This document shows positions 43,907-53,732 of a DNA stretch of 64,000 bases, in pieces (within the stretch, counting starts at the first letter, position 1; the number at the start of each line of letters is the position of its first letter). A program made the position numbers and the translations under genes. Source of the DNA: Stigonema ocellatum SAG 48.90 = DSM 106950 (lineage in GTDB: Bacteria > Cyanobacteriota > Cyanobacteriia > Cyanobacteriales > Nostocaceae); the NCBI GenBank assembly GCA_016903675.1, contig JADQBA010000002.1:62001-126000 (forward strand), written 5' to 3'. The notes under the pieces are model-generated. The model ran no database searches. It worked only from the letters and a program-made list of their open reading frames with translations, and had not been told where the DNA came from.

Positions 43907-44086
43907 TCCTCTTTGTCATACTCTTGTATGACAGATTAACATATCTGTACTATTGGTGTGTATCTTTGGAGAATATTTTTTACATCACAAAAAACAAGCT
44001 GAAAGACCCTAAAATAAGCACTAAGGAGGACGCTTCTGGAAAAAAATTGCCATAACTAGACAATTTTGTATAAGGAGAATTAATCT

Positions 44087-44728
44087 TTGGTGCGTGTCCG
44101 AGTTCGTCAACACGTTAATCCACTTGCAAACAAGTATCAAACACCCCTCAGTCCCCTAGAGTGGGAAAAAGTTTATACTCAGTTAAACCAACCGCTCCAT
44201 CTAGATATTGGCTGCGCTAAGGGACGGTTTGTGTTAAGTATGGCGCAGATAGAAACCAAATGGAATTTCCTTGGTTTGGAGATTCGGGAACCATTGGTAC
44301 ACGAGGCGAATAAATGGCGCGATGAGTTGGGATTGACAAACCTCCACTATTTGTTTTGCAATGTGAATAACTCATTGCTATCGCTTTTCTCTTCCCTCCC
44401 CACAGGAACGTTACAGCGCGTCACAATTCAATTTCCTGACCCCTGGTTCAAAACCCGCCACGCTAAACGGCGAATAGTGCAACCACTATTAGTAGAAGAA
44501 CTAGCAGAGTATTTAGTGCCTGGGGGTATTGTCTTTTTGCAATCGGATATTGAGTTTGTCGCAGTGGAAATGTGCGATCGCTTTGCTGCACACCCTGCTT
44601 TTCATCGACTTGGTACAGGAGAATGGCTAACACAAAACCCCCTACCTGTTTCCACAGAACGGGAAATCAGCACTATTGAGAGGGGTGAACCTGTTTATCG
44701 TGCTGTGTTTGAAAGAGTTAGGAGTTAG
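44087..44728 (+). CDS. trmB: tRNA (guanine-N7-)-methyltransferase
   Basis: Methylates G46 of the tRNA variable loop with SAM. LDIGCAKGRFVLSMA (38-52) is the SAM-binding motif. FLGLEIREPLV, IQFPDPWFKTRHAKRRIVQ, and the C-terminal STEREISTIERGEPVYRAVFER are diagnostic of TrmB. AAGGAG at 44072-44077 serves either the TTG at 44087 or the GTG at 44090; relatives begin close to the GTG. Confidence 0.95.
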   Translation: MVRVRVRQHVNPLANKYQTPLSPLEWEKVYTQLNQPLHLDIGCAKGRFVLSMAQIETKWNFLGLEIREPLVHEANKWRDELGLTNLHYLFCNVNNSLLSLFSSLPTGTLQRVTIQFPDPWFKTRHAKRRIVQPLLVEELAEYLVPGGIVFLQSDIEFVAVEMCDRFAAHPAFHRLGTGEWLTQNPLPVSTEREISTIERGEPVYRAVFERVRS

Positions 44729-44789
44729 GAATCGAGCCACAACCTCGAAAAACCTGCCCAGTCTGAGTACAATTTGATTAGACATAGGC

Positions 44790-44885
44790 AAGCGTCACCC
44801 CTTCTCCCAAGGGGAGACGCTGACGCTACGAGCGTCGCTACCGCAACGCTTACGCGAACGGGTTCGTCAAAAGCTAAGGTAATAA
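44790..44885. repeat. Dispersed composite repeat
   Basis: CTCCCAAGGGGAGACGC and CGGGTTCGTCAAAAGCTAAG are present. The latter recurs inverted at 27958-27983. They lie behind trmB and belong to repeats also seen at 7490 and 59818. Confidence 0.6.
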
Positions 44886-44910
44886 GTCATCTTCCATGAC
44901 TCCAGAACGC

Positions 44911-45360
44911 TTACGCTGTATTCATTCTGAATTTTGAATTTTGAATTCCGCCGAACTGTACTAGCCCCCCATCACCACATTGAGAAGTCTGCACTCTGGC
45001 GCTGGAAGATGGGGTACGGGTTTGAATCCTAACTCGTTTTTTGGCTTTGAATTTCTGCAATTTTGGATATATCAGACCCCTTGAAAAAGAAACTATTGCG
45101 CCTGCTTGTAGACGAGAGTTTGTATCTCTTACTCCCCTGAACAAAAATGCGTTCTCCGAATCTATTACTAAGTCGGCTAAATACTCAACTTTTGATACAC
45201 AATCTCCAAACTTTGTTCTCATAATTATACTTCGTTCTCCATCGAAGTATAGGTTGATATATTGTAATTATTTTGAAACCCAGCTAATTAATTCATTTTG
45301 TGTTACTTGGTCTGCGCCAATTACATAATTGAATCTGTTAATTCCAGAAGTATTACTCAT
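44911..45360 (-). pseudogene. Hypothetical gene with an in-frame stop
   Basis: From the ATG at 45360 the frame reads MSNTSGINRFNYVIGADQ and on to ELISWVSK, then a TAA (45268-45270), and continues in the same frame LQYINLYFDGERSIIMRTKF through VEYLADLVIDSEN to RGLIYPK. The coding character is the same on both sides of the stop. The last 40 residues are encoded by repeat, so the 3' end is also altered. Family unknown. Confidence 0.55.
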
Positions 45361-45453
45361 ATGTAAACTAATTACGTTGCATGACGGATGATATCACGCT
45401 TCCTAGTACAGCGGGCGCGTAAATAAACCACCCATTTCAAACAGGCAAAAGCC

Positions 45454-45582
45454 TTAATATATAAAACTTTTCACTTTTGTCGGCACAAACCCAGCAATCA
45501 ATAGTTTGCGGTAGTACGTCAAGACTAATTCTTCCTCAGGTGAGCTATTAACGTCGTGTTTGATGTGAATACGACCTCGACG
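45454..45582 (-). pseudogene. C-terminal fragment of an unrecognised protein
   Basis: The frame RRGRIHIKHDVNSSPEEELV and LTYYRKLLIAGFVPTKVKSF before its stop looks like a real protein end, with amphipathic helix and basic tail. There is no start and a stop lies directly upstream. I do not recognise the family. Confidence 0.35.
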
Positions 45583-45689
45583 TTAAGTTGTTCGCACAAA
45601 AAGAAAATTAGCGCTCATGCTAAACCTCGGTTATCCTCAGCATAATCTTAAAATGCTTAACTATACTCAAGATAACATAGGTTTAACTT

Positions 45690-45866
45690 GTGCAGCGCTC
45701 ACCCGATCGCACCGACTTTCGAGTCGAGATTGTGGAATCCCCCATTCCTCACCTTGTCGGAATCGTTAACCCTCTGACTGCTGCCTTGAAGTATTTTACA
45801 TCTGATGCACAGTGGGCAACTCTCAATTTTTGTGAACATTTTTTTATCTTGACAACGGGAGATTAA
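45690..45866 (+). CDS. Possible small ORF
   Basis: A GTG-started frame of 58 residues (RVEIVESPIPHLVGIVNPLT...) with plausible protein character. It overlaps the 3' end of the DUF5615 gene on the other strand by 23 bases. It may be a remnant. Low confidence. Confidence 0.25.
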   Translation: MQRSPDRTDFRVEIVESPIPHLVGIVNPLTAALKYFTSDAQWATLNFCEHFFILTTGD

Positions 45867-46209
45867 CAATCTGGTCTTGATATTCACCATCAAACGAAAA
45901 CAACCCAATCAGAATTAGCTCGGCAAGATTCTGGCCTATTGTTAGATTTGGATTCAGAATAAGAATACCAGGAACGTGACCACCCTGAGATAGATGCTCA
46001 CCTAAATGTACGGGCATTGATGTGCGGTTATTTGTGACCAACAAAAAATTGTGTTTCTCGCACCAATTCAGAATTTCGGGGTCTCGAGTCCCCTTGTCAG
46101 GTGTACCAGGCTCACCAACTATCCGAGTAACAATACTAGGTTCGAGTTTTCTAATTTGAGTAGCATAGGCCGGATGAACATTTTCATCTATTAAGAATGT
46201 AAGAGCCAT
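45844..46209 (-). CDS. DUF5615 PIN-like toxin
   Basis: 121 residues. MALTFLIDENVHPAYATQIR at the N-terminus, then DPEILNWCEKHNFLLVTNNR carry the acidic residues of a PIN-like nuclease fold, as in DUF5615. Such proteins are encoded with DUF433 antitoxins. The start lies 26 bases inside the upstream DUF433 gene, so both are translated together. It is probably an RNase-type toxin; activity is inferred. Confidence 0.85.
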   Translation of the reverse strand: MALTFLIDENVHPAYATQIRKLEPSIVTRIVGEPGTPDKGTRDPEILNWCEKHNFLLVTNNRTSMPVHLGEHLSQGGHVPGILILNPNLTIGQNLAELILIGLFSFDGEYQDQIVNLPLSR

Positions 46210-46549
46210 CTGCTTGTTTCAACAACTCTTGAGCCTCGCGAATTTTTTTCAACCGGACTGCTGTTTTAAGGAGCTTTTGCGAAGGATTCAGTCTCTGCTC
46301 AACTCTTGCTCGGTGTCCGTGTTCTAACCAATTGGCTATGTACTGACTCACGGCTTCTTTGTTTTGCAGGTAGTACAGAATTGTAGCGTAAACCTCCTCC
46401 AGCGTTAGTGTTGTCCAGGTTGAAGCAATTTCCTCTGCGGTGCGCTCCTGGTAGATGTACTCATACAGGACAGTTTCAATTCCAATTCGCGTTCCTTTTA
46501 GACGGATGTCATCGTCCCGTTGAAAGTCAAAGTAGTCTTCTAGTTGCAT
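46184..46549 (-). CDS. DUF433 antitoxin
   Basis: 121 residues. IRLKGTRIGIETVLYEYIYQ..TAEEIASTWTTLTLEEVYATILYYLQNKE is the DUF433 helix-turn-helix core, expected to bind DNA and the toxin. The C-terminal part (RLKKIREAQELLKQ) is a long helix. It is the first gene of the intact DUF433/DUF5615 pair; a decayed pair with a different toxin lies at 14821-15332. Confidence 0.85.
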   Translation of the reverse strand: MQLEDYFDFQRDDDIRLKGTRIGIETVLYEYIYQERTAEEIASTWTTLTLEEVYATILYYLQNKEAVSQYIANWLEHGHRARVEQRLNPSQKLLKTAVRLKKIREAQELLKQADGSYILNR

Positions 46550-46866
46550 TTACACTACCTCTTTTTTAAGACAAACTGGTCTGAAGTGTAGATTGAAGTA
46601 TTCGTATTCTACAGCAGGGAACTGGTTGCCGCGAAGGGATGCGCTCTAATGCTTCGCAATACGCGCTCTTTTCGAGACGGCATAGCAATCTTGCCCAACG
46701 CTACTACCATCTATTTTACCTAAGCGCGAAACATTGCCTTCTCTATTTGGGCAAATGATACCAGATGATCAATTAGACGAAAGTCGGATCTATTTTTCGT
46801 TGGTGTTGCTGTTGAATAGAACCAACTGCAATAGTTATAGAAAAAGTCAGTGCGTAGGTAAACTAC
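46550..46866. other. Intergenic stretch without gene
   Basis: I see only degenerate repeat fragments (GCGAAGGGATGCGCTC, CATAGCAATCTTGCCC) and AT-rich DNA that probably includes the promoter of the DUF433 operon at its left end. Confidence 0.45.
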
Positions 46867-49242
46867 CTACGTTGACTTCACCTTGAGATAGCGATCGCAC
46901 CAGTTCACAATTTCCCAAAGCACATGAGCTACCCCTTCACGAGAACCGTAGCTATGATCCTCTAATGGCAATATACAAGAGCGCACTGTTGCTCCTAGTC
47001 CTTTGAGCGCTTCATAGAGTCGTTCTGTTTGCAGTGGATATGTGCCACCATTGCTATCGTTTTCTCCGTGAATCAGTAGCAGGGGTGCTTTTACTTTAGC
47101 AGCATGAGTAAAAGGAGACATGTGGATGTAAGTCTGGTACGCTTCCCAAAAATTGCGCTGTTCCCCCTGAAAGCCAAATGGAGTCAGAGTGCGGTTATAG
47201 GCTCCACTTCTTGCAATCCCCATGCAAAATAGATTTGTATGTGCCAGTAAATTCACTGTGGTAAACGCACCATAAGAGTGTCCTCCAATACCAATACGAC
47301 GTGCATCGGCAACACCACGCTTCACCACATAATCCACAGCAGCAGAAGCGCCAGCGATCAATTGCTCCACATAAGTATCATTTGGCTCTGTGTCACCTTC
47401 ACCAATAATTGGGAGAGTAGGACCAGAAAAAACTGCATAACCCTGAGTCAGTAGAAAAAGAACAGAAGCATAGCGAGGACGACTAAAAGCATTTTCAGCC
47501 GTATTCAACTGTCCAGCAAATTCCCGGTCTTTAAATTCCTCTGGGTATACCCAAAATAACATTGGCAAAAGACCATCGCGGGTAGCATCATAGCCAGGGG
47601 GTAAATACAGTGTTGCTGATAGCTGTACACCATCCGCCCTTTCATATTTTACCAACTCCTTGTGAACACCAGCTAGTTGGGGCGCTGGGTCTTGATAATG
47701 AGTGAGTTCAATGGCATTTGGGCGATCGCCACGGGAGAACAGAAAATAATTGGGTGGTTCAGTTATAGACTGACGACGAGTGATCAAAGTTTGTGCTTCA
47801 TCGTCCAGCACAGAGAAAATTTCTTCGTAGTAAGGATCTTCGCATTGCCATAAGCGTTGCGTTTGTAATGTCTCCAAGTCTAAGCGATCCAAAAACGGAT
47901 ACACACCGAGACCAGATGCACCCCGACCACTCAAATAAATAGCATTACTGTTGGGTGCAAAGCGCAGAACTTGATATTTGTAAGGTCCTGACGTCATCTG
48001 TGGTGATCCTGGATCACCATATTTGTCTTCATAACTACGGTCAAACAAAAGTTGCGGAGGTGTTTCAGGCTGATGGGGATAAATGCGCCAGACTCGTTCT
48101 GTGCGGCTATCGTACCATCGTTCCCAAACAAGAGCCACATCCTCCTTACCCCATTCAATATCCGAAAATCGATATTTTGACACCCAGAGTTGCTTTGGTG
48201 TCCCTGTAAATGGAGCTTGGAGTTCAAAAAGAGCATCCCTTTCGGGAACATCACGGGTGGGATCACCGTCGTCTAGGGCTTCTAACCAATATAAAGTAGC
48301 TTTTGTATCACTGCGCCAAGATATTGCTCTGCGTCCTGTGCGTACTTCATCAAACTTGGTTAAACGACGGTTGTAAAGTGGCACATCAACCACCTCGTAA
48401 ATAAACTTACCTTCATCGTCTAATACCTGAATCTTCTTCGGGAAGCAAGAAACTGGAACTTGGTAAGAAAACGGTCGGTGTAGGGTAGTTAGTAAAATGA
48501 AATGACTATCAGGAGATGGTATGGCTCCGACAATGAGACTTGGAGATAGTAACGGAGTCCGGCTACCGAAGAGCGTTACTTTCTCTAATGTGGAGGTTAA
48601 GTAGTATTCAAATAGTGTCTCGTCGTGGGGATTTTTGAGTAAATTTGTGTAGGTGCGGTTGGGGGTTTTGCCACCTAAATTTTCCTGAATAATTGGTCCT
48701 GGGGGAACAGCAGGTTCAATTGGAACGTCGCCACGGTTACTTGGGATGAATTTACAGATAAGTACCTCGTTGGACAGCCAGTGATATGGATTTCCATAAG
48801 CAGCGTTCAGGATTGGCTCCGTTAAACGCCAAGGAGTTCCTTCCGTCATATCCATCACCCACAGTTCCAGTCCCGTTGCTTGGGTAAGGGTAAATGCCAG
48901 TTTTTGACTATCACCAGACCACTGAAGGAAGCTAATTCGGGCGTTTTCTGGTAAATCTACCGTTCTGGTGATGTTGGGGGAGGAGAGCGCCTTAATCTTC
49001 ATGCTCCGGTAGGGGTTACGGCGAGATGGAGCATTTATTCTGGGATTTAACAGCAGTCCTGCTAAACCAACTTCTGGTTCTGCAAGCAAGGCGATGGGAA
49101 CTAATAGGGGTTGCTCTAACTCCACCAACCATTCTCGATTGGGAGACAGCAGAATCCTTGATGGCGGTTGCGCATCAAGTAGAAGGTTAATTGGTTCTGG
49201 AGGAGTTTGCCAAATTTGGTCAGAACTGGAAGTGTTGGTCAT
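46867..49242 (-). CDS. S9-family prolyl oligopeptidase-like serine peptidase
   Basis: From the ATG at 49242 the protein has 791 residues; an upstream extension of 86 codons would lie inside the neighbouring glycosyltransferase gene and is not credible. The first 550 residues form a beta-propeller-like region. The C-terminal alpha/beta-hydrolase domain has IGIGGHSYGAFTT with the nucleophile near residue 660, LIHGENDSNGG for the aspartate, and EDHSYG for the histidine. It resembles the glutamyl endopeptidases of plants and cyanobacteria. No signal peptide, so probably cytosolic. Two bases separate it from the stop of the upstream gene. Confidence 0.9.
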   Translation of the reverse strand: MTNTSSSDQIWQTPPEPINLLLDAQPPSRILLSPNREWLVELEQPLLVPIALLAEPEVGLAGLLLNPRINAPSRRNPYRSMKIKALSSPNITRTVDLPENARISFLQWSGDSQKLAFTLTQATGLELWVMDMTEGTPWRLTEPILNAAYGNPYHWLSNEVLICKFIPSNRGDVPIEPAVPPGPIIQENLGGKTPNRTYTNLLKNPHDETLFEYYLTSTLEKVTLFGSRTPLLSPSLIVGAIPSPDSHFILLTTLHRPFSYQVPVSCFPKKIQVLDDEGKFIYEVVDVPLYNRRLTKFDEVRTGRRAISWRSDTKATLYWLEALDDGDPTRDVPERDALFELQAPFTGTPKQLWVSKYRFSDIEWGKEDVALVWERWYDSRTERVWRIYPHQPETPPQLLFDRSYEDKYGDPGSPQMTSGPYKYQVLRFAPNSNAIYLSGRGASGLGVYPFLDRLDLETLQTQRLWQCEDPYYEEIFSVLDDEAQTLITRRQSITEPPNYFLFSRGDRPNAIELTHYQDPAPQLAGVHKELVKYERADGVQLSATLYLPPGYDATRDGLLPMLFWVYPEEFKDREFAGQLNTAENAFSRPRYASVLFLLTQGYAVFSGPTLPIIGEGDTEPNDTYVEQLIAGASAAVDYVVKRGVADARRIGIGGHSYGAFTTVNLLAHTNLFCMGIARSGAYNRTLTPFGFQGEQRNFWEAYQTYIHMSPFTHAAKVKAPLLLIHGENDSNGGTYPLQTERLYEALKGLGATVRSCILPLEDHSYGSREGVAHVLWEIVNWCDRYLKVKST

Positions 49243-49244
49243 TC

Positions 49245-50717
49245 TTAAATCCAAGTTTTTATCCCCATCCACGTTATTCGGTGTTGATAGTCCTCTGATG
49301 AAAGAGGTAAACCTAAATATATAGGCATCCAGAAAATAAAAGCCACCAAAATCATAAAGATAATAGTGACACCGATGGCGCGGAGTTCTTTGTAGTAACT
49401 GCGAAAACACTGGTCTACCAACCAAGCGGTCGCCAAAAATGCAAATACCACACCTGTCATGTAGTGGTAGATAAAAAGACAACGAGTTACCGTCACCCAA
49501 GGTAATATATTAGCAGCATAATTTAAAACCAAGTATAGGATAATCCAAGTATCAACAGAAAGTGCTGTCGGAGGATAAAAACGCTTTTGTCTGACCCAAG
49601 GAATGACGAATTGGGACACCAACATTCCTGCTAAAAACAAAACGGCGACCACGCCAAACCACCAAAGAAAGGGATTGCCCATTGCATGGACATCATAAAC
49701 GACTTTAAAAGCATTCTCTGGTAAAGGCGGTCCCATCACAGGTAGGGGATCTTTTACGCTTCGCGCCGTTGCGTAAAAATACGCCATTGGTCTAATCATT
49801 AAAGGCCACGTGTACCATGCGGCACAGTAAGGATGAATATTACCACCGAGACGTTCGTGAAACGCAAGAATTTGCTTGTGTACTTCTATAAATCCGTACC
49901 TTGTATCTAACTGTAGGTGAGGAATCCAGATGAGGCTGTAGATGACAACTGGGATAATTCCTAGATAAAAGAGAATATGAAAAATATTAAGCTGAGTTAA
50001 GTTTTGTAGCGGTGGCAATGGTGGCAACGGATTTATAGCGGATGTAGCGGAGAATTTATATTCTTGTCTCACAGTTACATACTTTACCCTATGCATTGCC
50101 CAAGCCAGTATCCAAATAAAATAAGCACCCAACAAATAGCATAAACCATTCCACTTACTGGCACATGACGCACCAAAAGCAATGCCAGATAATACTAACC
50201 AGAATCTGCGTTGCTGTCTTTGATTTGCCAATGCCAATAATAAAAACCACTGCCCTAACAAACCAAAGATCACAATATATTGGTTGATTAGGGCGTAGCG
50301 AGACTCGACGAGGAATATGCCGTCACAAGCTGTAAATAAACCTGCAAGGAAAGCAAAGCTGCGGCGATAGCTTAACTGATAGGCAATTCCAGCAACAATT
50401 AAGGGGATAAATGAGCCAGAGAAGGCATTGAGCCACCGATAACTTAAAGGTGATAGTATCGAACCTGTCAACCCATTCACCTCCCCTTGCCAAAAGGGAA
50501 CGTGACTGCCAATCCAAATTCCGAGGGCAATGATCAATTTACCCAACGGTGGATGACCATCAAAAAACGGGGTATGGGTGAGATAGTTATTACCAAATTT
50601 AGCGTAATAAACTTCATCAAATACGAAGGTATTAAACCGTCCGAGTCCCCAAAATCTCAGGGCGAGTGACAGCAAAAAAACTCCTGTAATCCCAATCCAA
50701 AACCACTTTTTAGTCAT
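49245..50717 (-). CDS. PMT-type phospholipid-carrier-dependent glycosyltransferase
   Basis: A 490-residue membrane enzyme of GT39. FVFDEVYYAKFGNNYLTHTPFFDGHPPLGKL is the first extracytoplasmic loop with the catalytic DE pair and the HPPLGK motif. Later loops contain HERLGGNIHPYCAAWYTWPLMIRP, also typical. It transfers a sugar from a polyprenyl-phosphate carrier to protein at the outer face of the plasma membrane. The stop is two bases before the S9 peptidase start. A short PLPPLPPL loop (about 215) is low in complexity. Confidence 0.92.
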   Translation of the reverse strand: MTKKWFWIGITGVFLLSLALRFWGLGRFNTFVFDEVYYAKFGNNYLTHTPFFDGHPPLGKLIIALGIWIGSHVPFWQGEVNGLTGSILSPLSYRWLNAFSGSFIPLIVAGIAYQLSYRRSFAFLAGLFTACDGIFLVESRYALINQYIVIFGLLGQWFLLLALANQRQQRRFWLVLSGIAFGASCASKWNGLCYLLGAYFIWILAWAMHRVKYVTVRQEYKFSATSAINPLPPLPPLQNLTQLNIFHILFYLGIIPVVIYSLIWIPHLQLDTRYGFIEVHKQILAFHERLGGNIHPYCAAWYTWPLMIRPMAYFYATARSVKDPLPVMGPPLPENAFKVVYDVHAMGNPFLWWFGVVAVLFLAGMLVSQFVIPWVRQKRFYPPTALSVDTWIILYLVLNYAANILPWVTVTRCLFIYHYMTGVVFAFLATAWLVDQCFRSYYKELRAIGVTIIFMILVAFIFWMPIYLGLPLSSEDYQHRITWMGIKTWI

Positions 50718-50723
50718 TTGCGA

Positions 50724-50784
50724 TCAATGTTGTTTGTTGTTTGTTGTTTGGTGTTTGATGTTTGGTGTTTGGTGTTTGGTGTTT
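50724..50784. repeat. Heptamer tandem repeat (TGTTTGG type)
   Basis: About eight degenerate TGTTTGG/TGTTTGT units lie upstream of the glycosyltransferase gene. This is the STRR type known in heterocystous cyanobacteria. Confidence 0.85.
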
Positions 50785-50787
50785 ATA

Positions 50788-50888
50788 TAGCAATCTTATT
50801 GAAGTTGAAAATTTCCAATACTTCAAAAACATGGTTTCTCTAAGGAACCCGGTTTCTGGTGAGGAGTGCAAATCATTTAGAATTGCTA
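50788..50888. repeat. TAGCAATC...GATTGCTA miniature element, copy 2
   Basis: Ends TAGCAATC and GAATTGCTA, with a GGTTTCTCTAAGGAACCCGG core, match the copy at 12615-12712. It sits between two heptamer tracts. Confidence 0.65.
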
Positions 50889-50899
50889 CTTTTACTCAT

Positions 50900-50965
50900 A
50901 ACAACCAACAACCAACAACCAACAACCAACAACCAACAACTAACAACCAACAACCAACAACTAAC
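50900..50965. repeat. Heptamer tandem repeat (CAACCAA type)
   Basis: About nine CAACCAA units with two CAACTAA variants reach into the 3' end of ppsA. Confidence 0.88.
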
Positions 50966-53513
50966 TATTTTCTACTTTTGCCACTTCCAGCATTGTTTTT
51001 AAAACTGAATCTGGATTGAGACTGATTGAGTCAATCCCCAGTTCCACCAAAAACTGAGCAAATTCTGGGTAATCGCTGGGTGCTTGCCCACAAATGCCGA
51101 TTTTGCGGTTGTGTTTTTTTGCGGCGGCGATCGCTAGCTTCACCATCCGCTTGACACCCTCGCTGCGCTCATCAAACAATCGCGCCACCAATGCTGAATC
51201 CCTATCCAGACCAAGCGTGAGCTGAGTTAGGTCATTGGAACCAATTGAGAACCCATCAAAAATCTCCGCAAATTCATCTGCCATTATAATATTGTTGGGC
51301 AACTCGCACATCACATAAACCTGCAAATTGTTAACTCCCTGCTGCAAACCATTTTTTGCCATTTCTTTCAACACCAGAAGCCCTTCATCAGGAGTTCGAC
51401 AAAAGGGAACCATTGGGATAACGTTTGTCAAACCCATCTCGTCTCTCACTCGCTTGAGAGCATAGCATTCTAGAGCAAAAGCTTCTCTATAGCCATTATC
51501 ATAGTAGCGTGCTGCGCCGCGCCAGCCAAGCATCGGGTTCTCTTCCTCGGGTTCAAACTGTCTGCCACCTAACAAATTGGCATACTCATTACTCTTGAAA
51601 TCTGACATCCGTACAATGACTGGTTTGGGATAAAATGCTGCTGCAATCATACCGATACCTTGAGCTAATTTATCGATAAAGTACTGGGGTTTCTCATCGT
51701 AAAGCGCGGTGATTTCGGCAATTTGGGCTTTAACAGCTTTATCCTCTAACTGGTCAAAGTGAATCAACGCCATGGGATGGGTTTGGATGTAGTTGGCGAT
51801 AATAAACTCTGTCCGTGCTAAACCTACTCCATCGGTAGGAATGGCAGACAAACTGAAAGCTTCTTGGGGATTACCCACATTCATCAAAATTTGGGTACGG
51901 GTGCGGGGTAGGTTTTCTAGGGCCACTTCTTGCACTTCAAAGGGCAATAATCCCTCATAAACCCGTCCTTCTTCCCCTTCGGCGCAAGAAACTGTGACTT
52001 CTTGACCAGGTTTCAAGACTTCGGTAGCATTACCACATCCCACAATTGCAGGTACTCCCAATTCCCGTGCAATGATCGCCGCATGACACGTGCGGCCACC
52101 AAGATTTGTGATAATGGCACTTGCTTTTTTCATAATTGGTTCCCAGTCAGGATCGGTTCTCTCTGTCACCAAAACTTCCCCTGCTTTAAAGTCCTGAAGT
52201 TTCTCGGCATTGAGAACATGGTGGGTTTTGCCTTGACTGATAGCTTCTCCGATAGCGCGACCGGTGATTAAAGGCGTTGGAGAGTGGGTATTAGGGGTTG
52301 AGGAGTGGGCAAATTTTTCCCCACTCCCTATTCCCCACGCCCCAGTTCCTAGGAGGTGATAACTTCTCAATATCTGCTGTTCTTTCTGCGACTGCACTGT
52401 TTCGGGACGCGCTTGCACAACAAACAGTTCGTTGGTAATGCCGTCTTTTGCCCACTCAATATCCATGGGGGTGTAGGTATTGTGGACTTGGGAATAATGG
52501 TCTTCAATTAAACACGCCCACTCAGCTAGTTGCAAAATTTCATCATCAGTCAGGGCAAATTTGCCTCTTTCTTTGGAAGAGACAGGGACATTTTTGGTGA
52601 ATTTAGAGCCGTCGTCATAGACCATTTTGAGTTCTTTGCTGCCCAATTTTTTATCGATGATTGGGCGAAAACCAGCTTTTAAGGTAGGTTTAAAAACGTA
52701 ATATTCGTCTGGGTTTACGGTTCCTTGGACAACATTTTCTCCTAAGCCATAGGCAGATGTAATTAGTGCAGCATCTTTGAAGCCTGTTTCCGTTTCAATA
52801 GAGAACATGACCCCAGAGGATGCTAAGTCAGAACGCACCATTTTTTGCACACCAACAGCAAGGGCAACGCTAAAGTGGTCAAATCCCTTAATTTGGCGAT
52901 AGGAAATGGCGCGATCAGTAAATAGGGAAGCAAAGCATTTATGACAAGCTTCTAAAACTCCTTTTACACCAGTGACGTTCAGGTAGGATTCCTGCTGTCC
53001 AGCAAAACTGGCATCTGGGAGATCTTCGGCGGTGGCGCTGGAGCGCACTGCTACATCTGCTGTATACTGATCTGTAAATTGGTGTTGAATGTTACTGGAT
53101 TCTGTGTCTAAATTTTTATGAGGGATGGAAACACATAAGGTTTGATAGGCTTCGGTGATGGCATTCCGCAATTCGGTAGGAAATGGTGTATGTAGCAGTA
53201 GCGATCGCGCCTTTTTCCCTCGGTGTTGTAGATTTTTTACATCCTCAACATCTAGGTCAGAAAAGATTTCGCGTAGCTTGCCTTCTAATCCCGCTGATTG
53301 GATAAAATAGCGATAGGCTAAGGCAGTAGTGGCAAACCCGTTGGGAATATTAATGCCTTTGGGCTTGAGTTGTTGGATCATTTCCCCCAGAGAAGCATTC
53401 TTCCCACCAACTAGGGCTATGTCGGTAATGCGGACTTCTTCAAACCACAGGATGAGCGATCGCTCTTTGGCGGAATGAGACAAGGTATTTTGAGCTACTG
53501 TAACCATCTGCAC
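50961..53513 (-). CDS. ppsA: Phosphoenolpyruvate synthase with repeat-derived insert
   Basis: Makes PEP from pyruvate and ATP. The nucleotide-binding domain (ALVGGKNASLGEMI at 33-46, VAVRSSATAEDLPDASFAGQQES, ITSAYGLGENVVQG) is followed by the phosphohistidine domain with His477 in NLGGRTCHAAIIA, and the PEP-binding TIM barrel with LGWRGAARYY, GSNDLTQLTLGLDRDS and GICGQAPSDYPEF. Between LRSYHLLG and ITGRAIGEAISQGK lies an insert of about 30 residues (388-417) translated from GGAGTGGG/CCCACTCC repeat at about 52265-52350. It is at a domain boundary and should be tolerated. The start may be 53513 or the ATG at 53507. Confidence 0.95.
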   Translation of the reverse strand: MQMVTVAQNTLSHSAKERSLILWFEEVRITDIALVGGKNASLGEMIQQLKPKGINIPNGFATTALAYRYFIQSAGLEGKLREIFSDLDVEDVKNLQHRGKKARSLLLHTPFPTELRNAITEAYQTLCVSIPHKNLDTESSNIQHQFTDQYTADVAVRSSATAEDLPDASFAGQQESYLNVTGVKGVLEACHKCFASLFTDRAISYRQIKGFDHFSVALAVGVQKMVRSDLASSGVMFSIETETGFKDAALITSAYGLGENVVQGTVNPDEYYVFKPTLKAGFRPIIDKKLGSKELKMVYDDGSKFTKNVPVSSKERGKFALTDDEILQLAEWACLIEDHYSQVHNTYTPMDIEWAKDGITNELFVVQARPETVQSQKEQQILRSYHLLGTGAWGIGSGEKFAHSSTPNTHSPTPLITGRAIGEAISQGKTHHVLNAEKLQDFKAGEVLVTERTDPDWEPIMKKASAIITNLGGRTCHAAIIARELGVPAIVGCGNATEVLKPGQEVTVSCAEGEEGRVYEGLLPFEVQEVALENLPRTRTQILMNVGNPQEAFSLSAIPTDGVGLARTEFIIANYIQTHPMALIHFDQLEDKAVKAQIAEITALYDEKPQYFIDKLAQGIGMIAAAFYPKPVIVRMSDFKSNEYANLLGGRQFEPEEENPMLGWRGAARYYDNGYREAFALECYALKRVRDEMGLTNVIPMVPFCRTPDEGLLVLKEMAKNGLQQGVNNLQVYVMCELPNNIIMADEFAEIFDGFSIGSNDLTQLTLGLDRDSALVARLFDERSEGVKRMVKLAIAAAKKHNRKIGICGQAPSDYPEFAQFLVELGIDSISLNPDSVLKTMLEVAKVENS

Positions 53514-53732
53514 TTAACCCCACTGGTAGATTTTCTGATTGTCTCGCGACCACTTATGTCTAATTTTTAATCTACTTCATATTTTATAGATGATTTCTAA
53601 ACCTTCACCCCCACTCCCCACTCCCCACTCCCCATTTTTAAAGAGCGGGGGATGGGGAACTCGGTTTGCTAAACTACCGATGGGCACAATCGGTTGATTA
53701 TCACTCTTAAATCATTAACAGAGGGAGCCATC

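Noticed and set aside
50900..50965. CRISPR-like array
   Set aside because: The units are seven bases long and directly adjacent, without unique spacers, so it is a simple tandem repeat.
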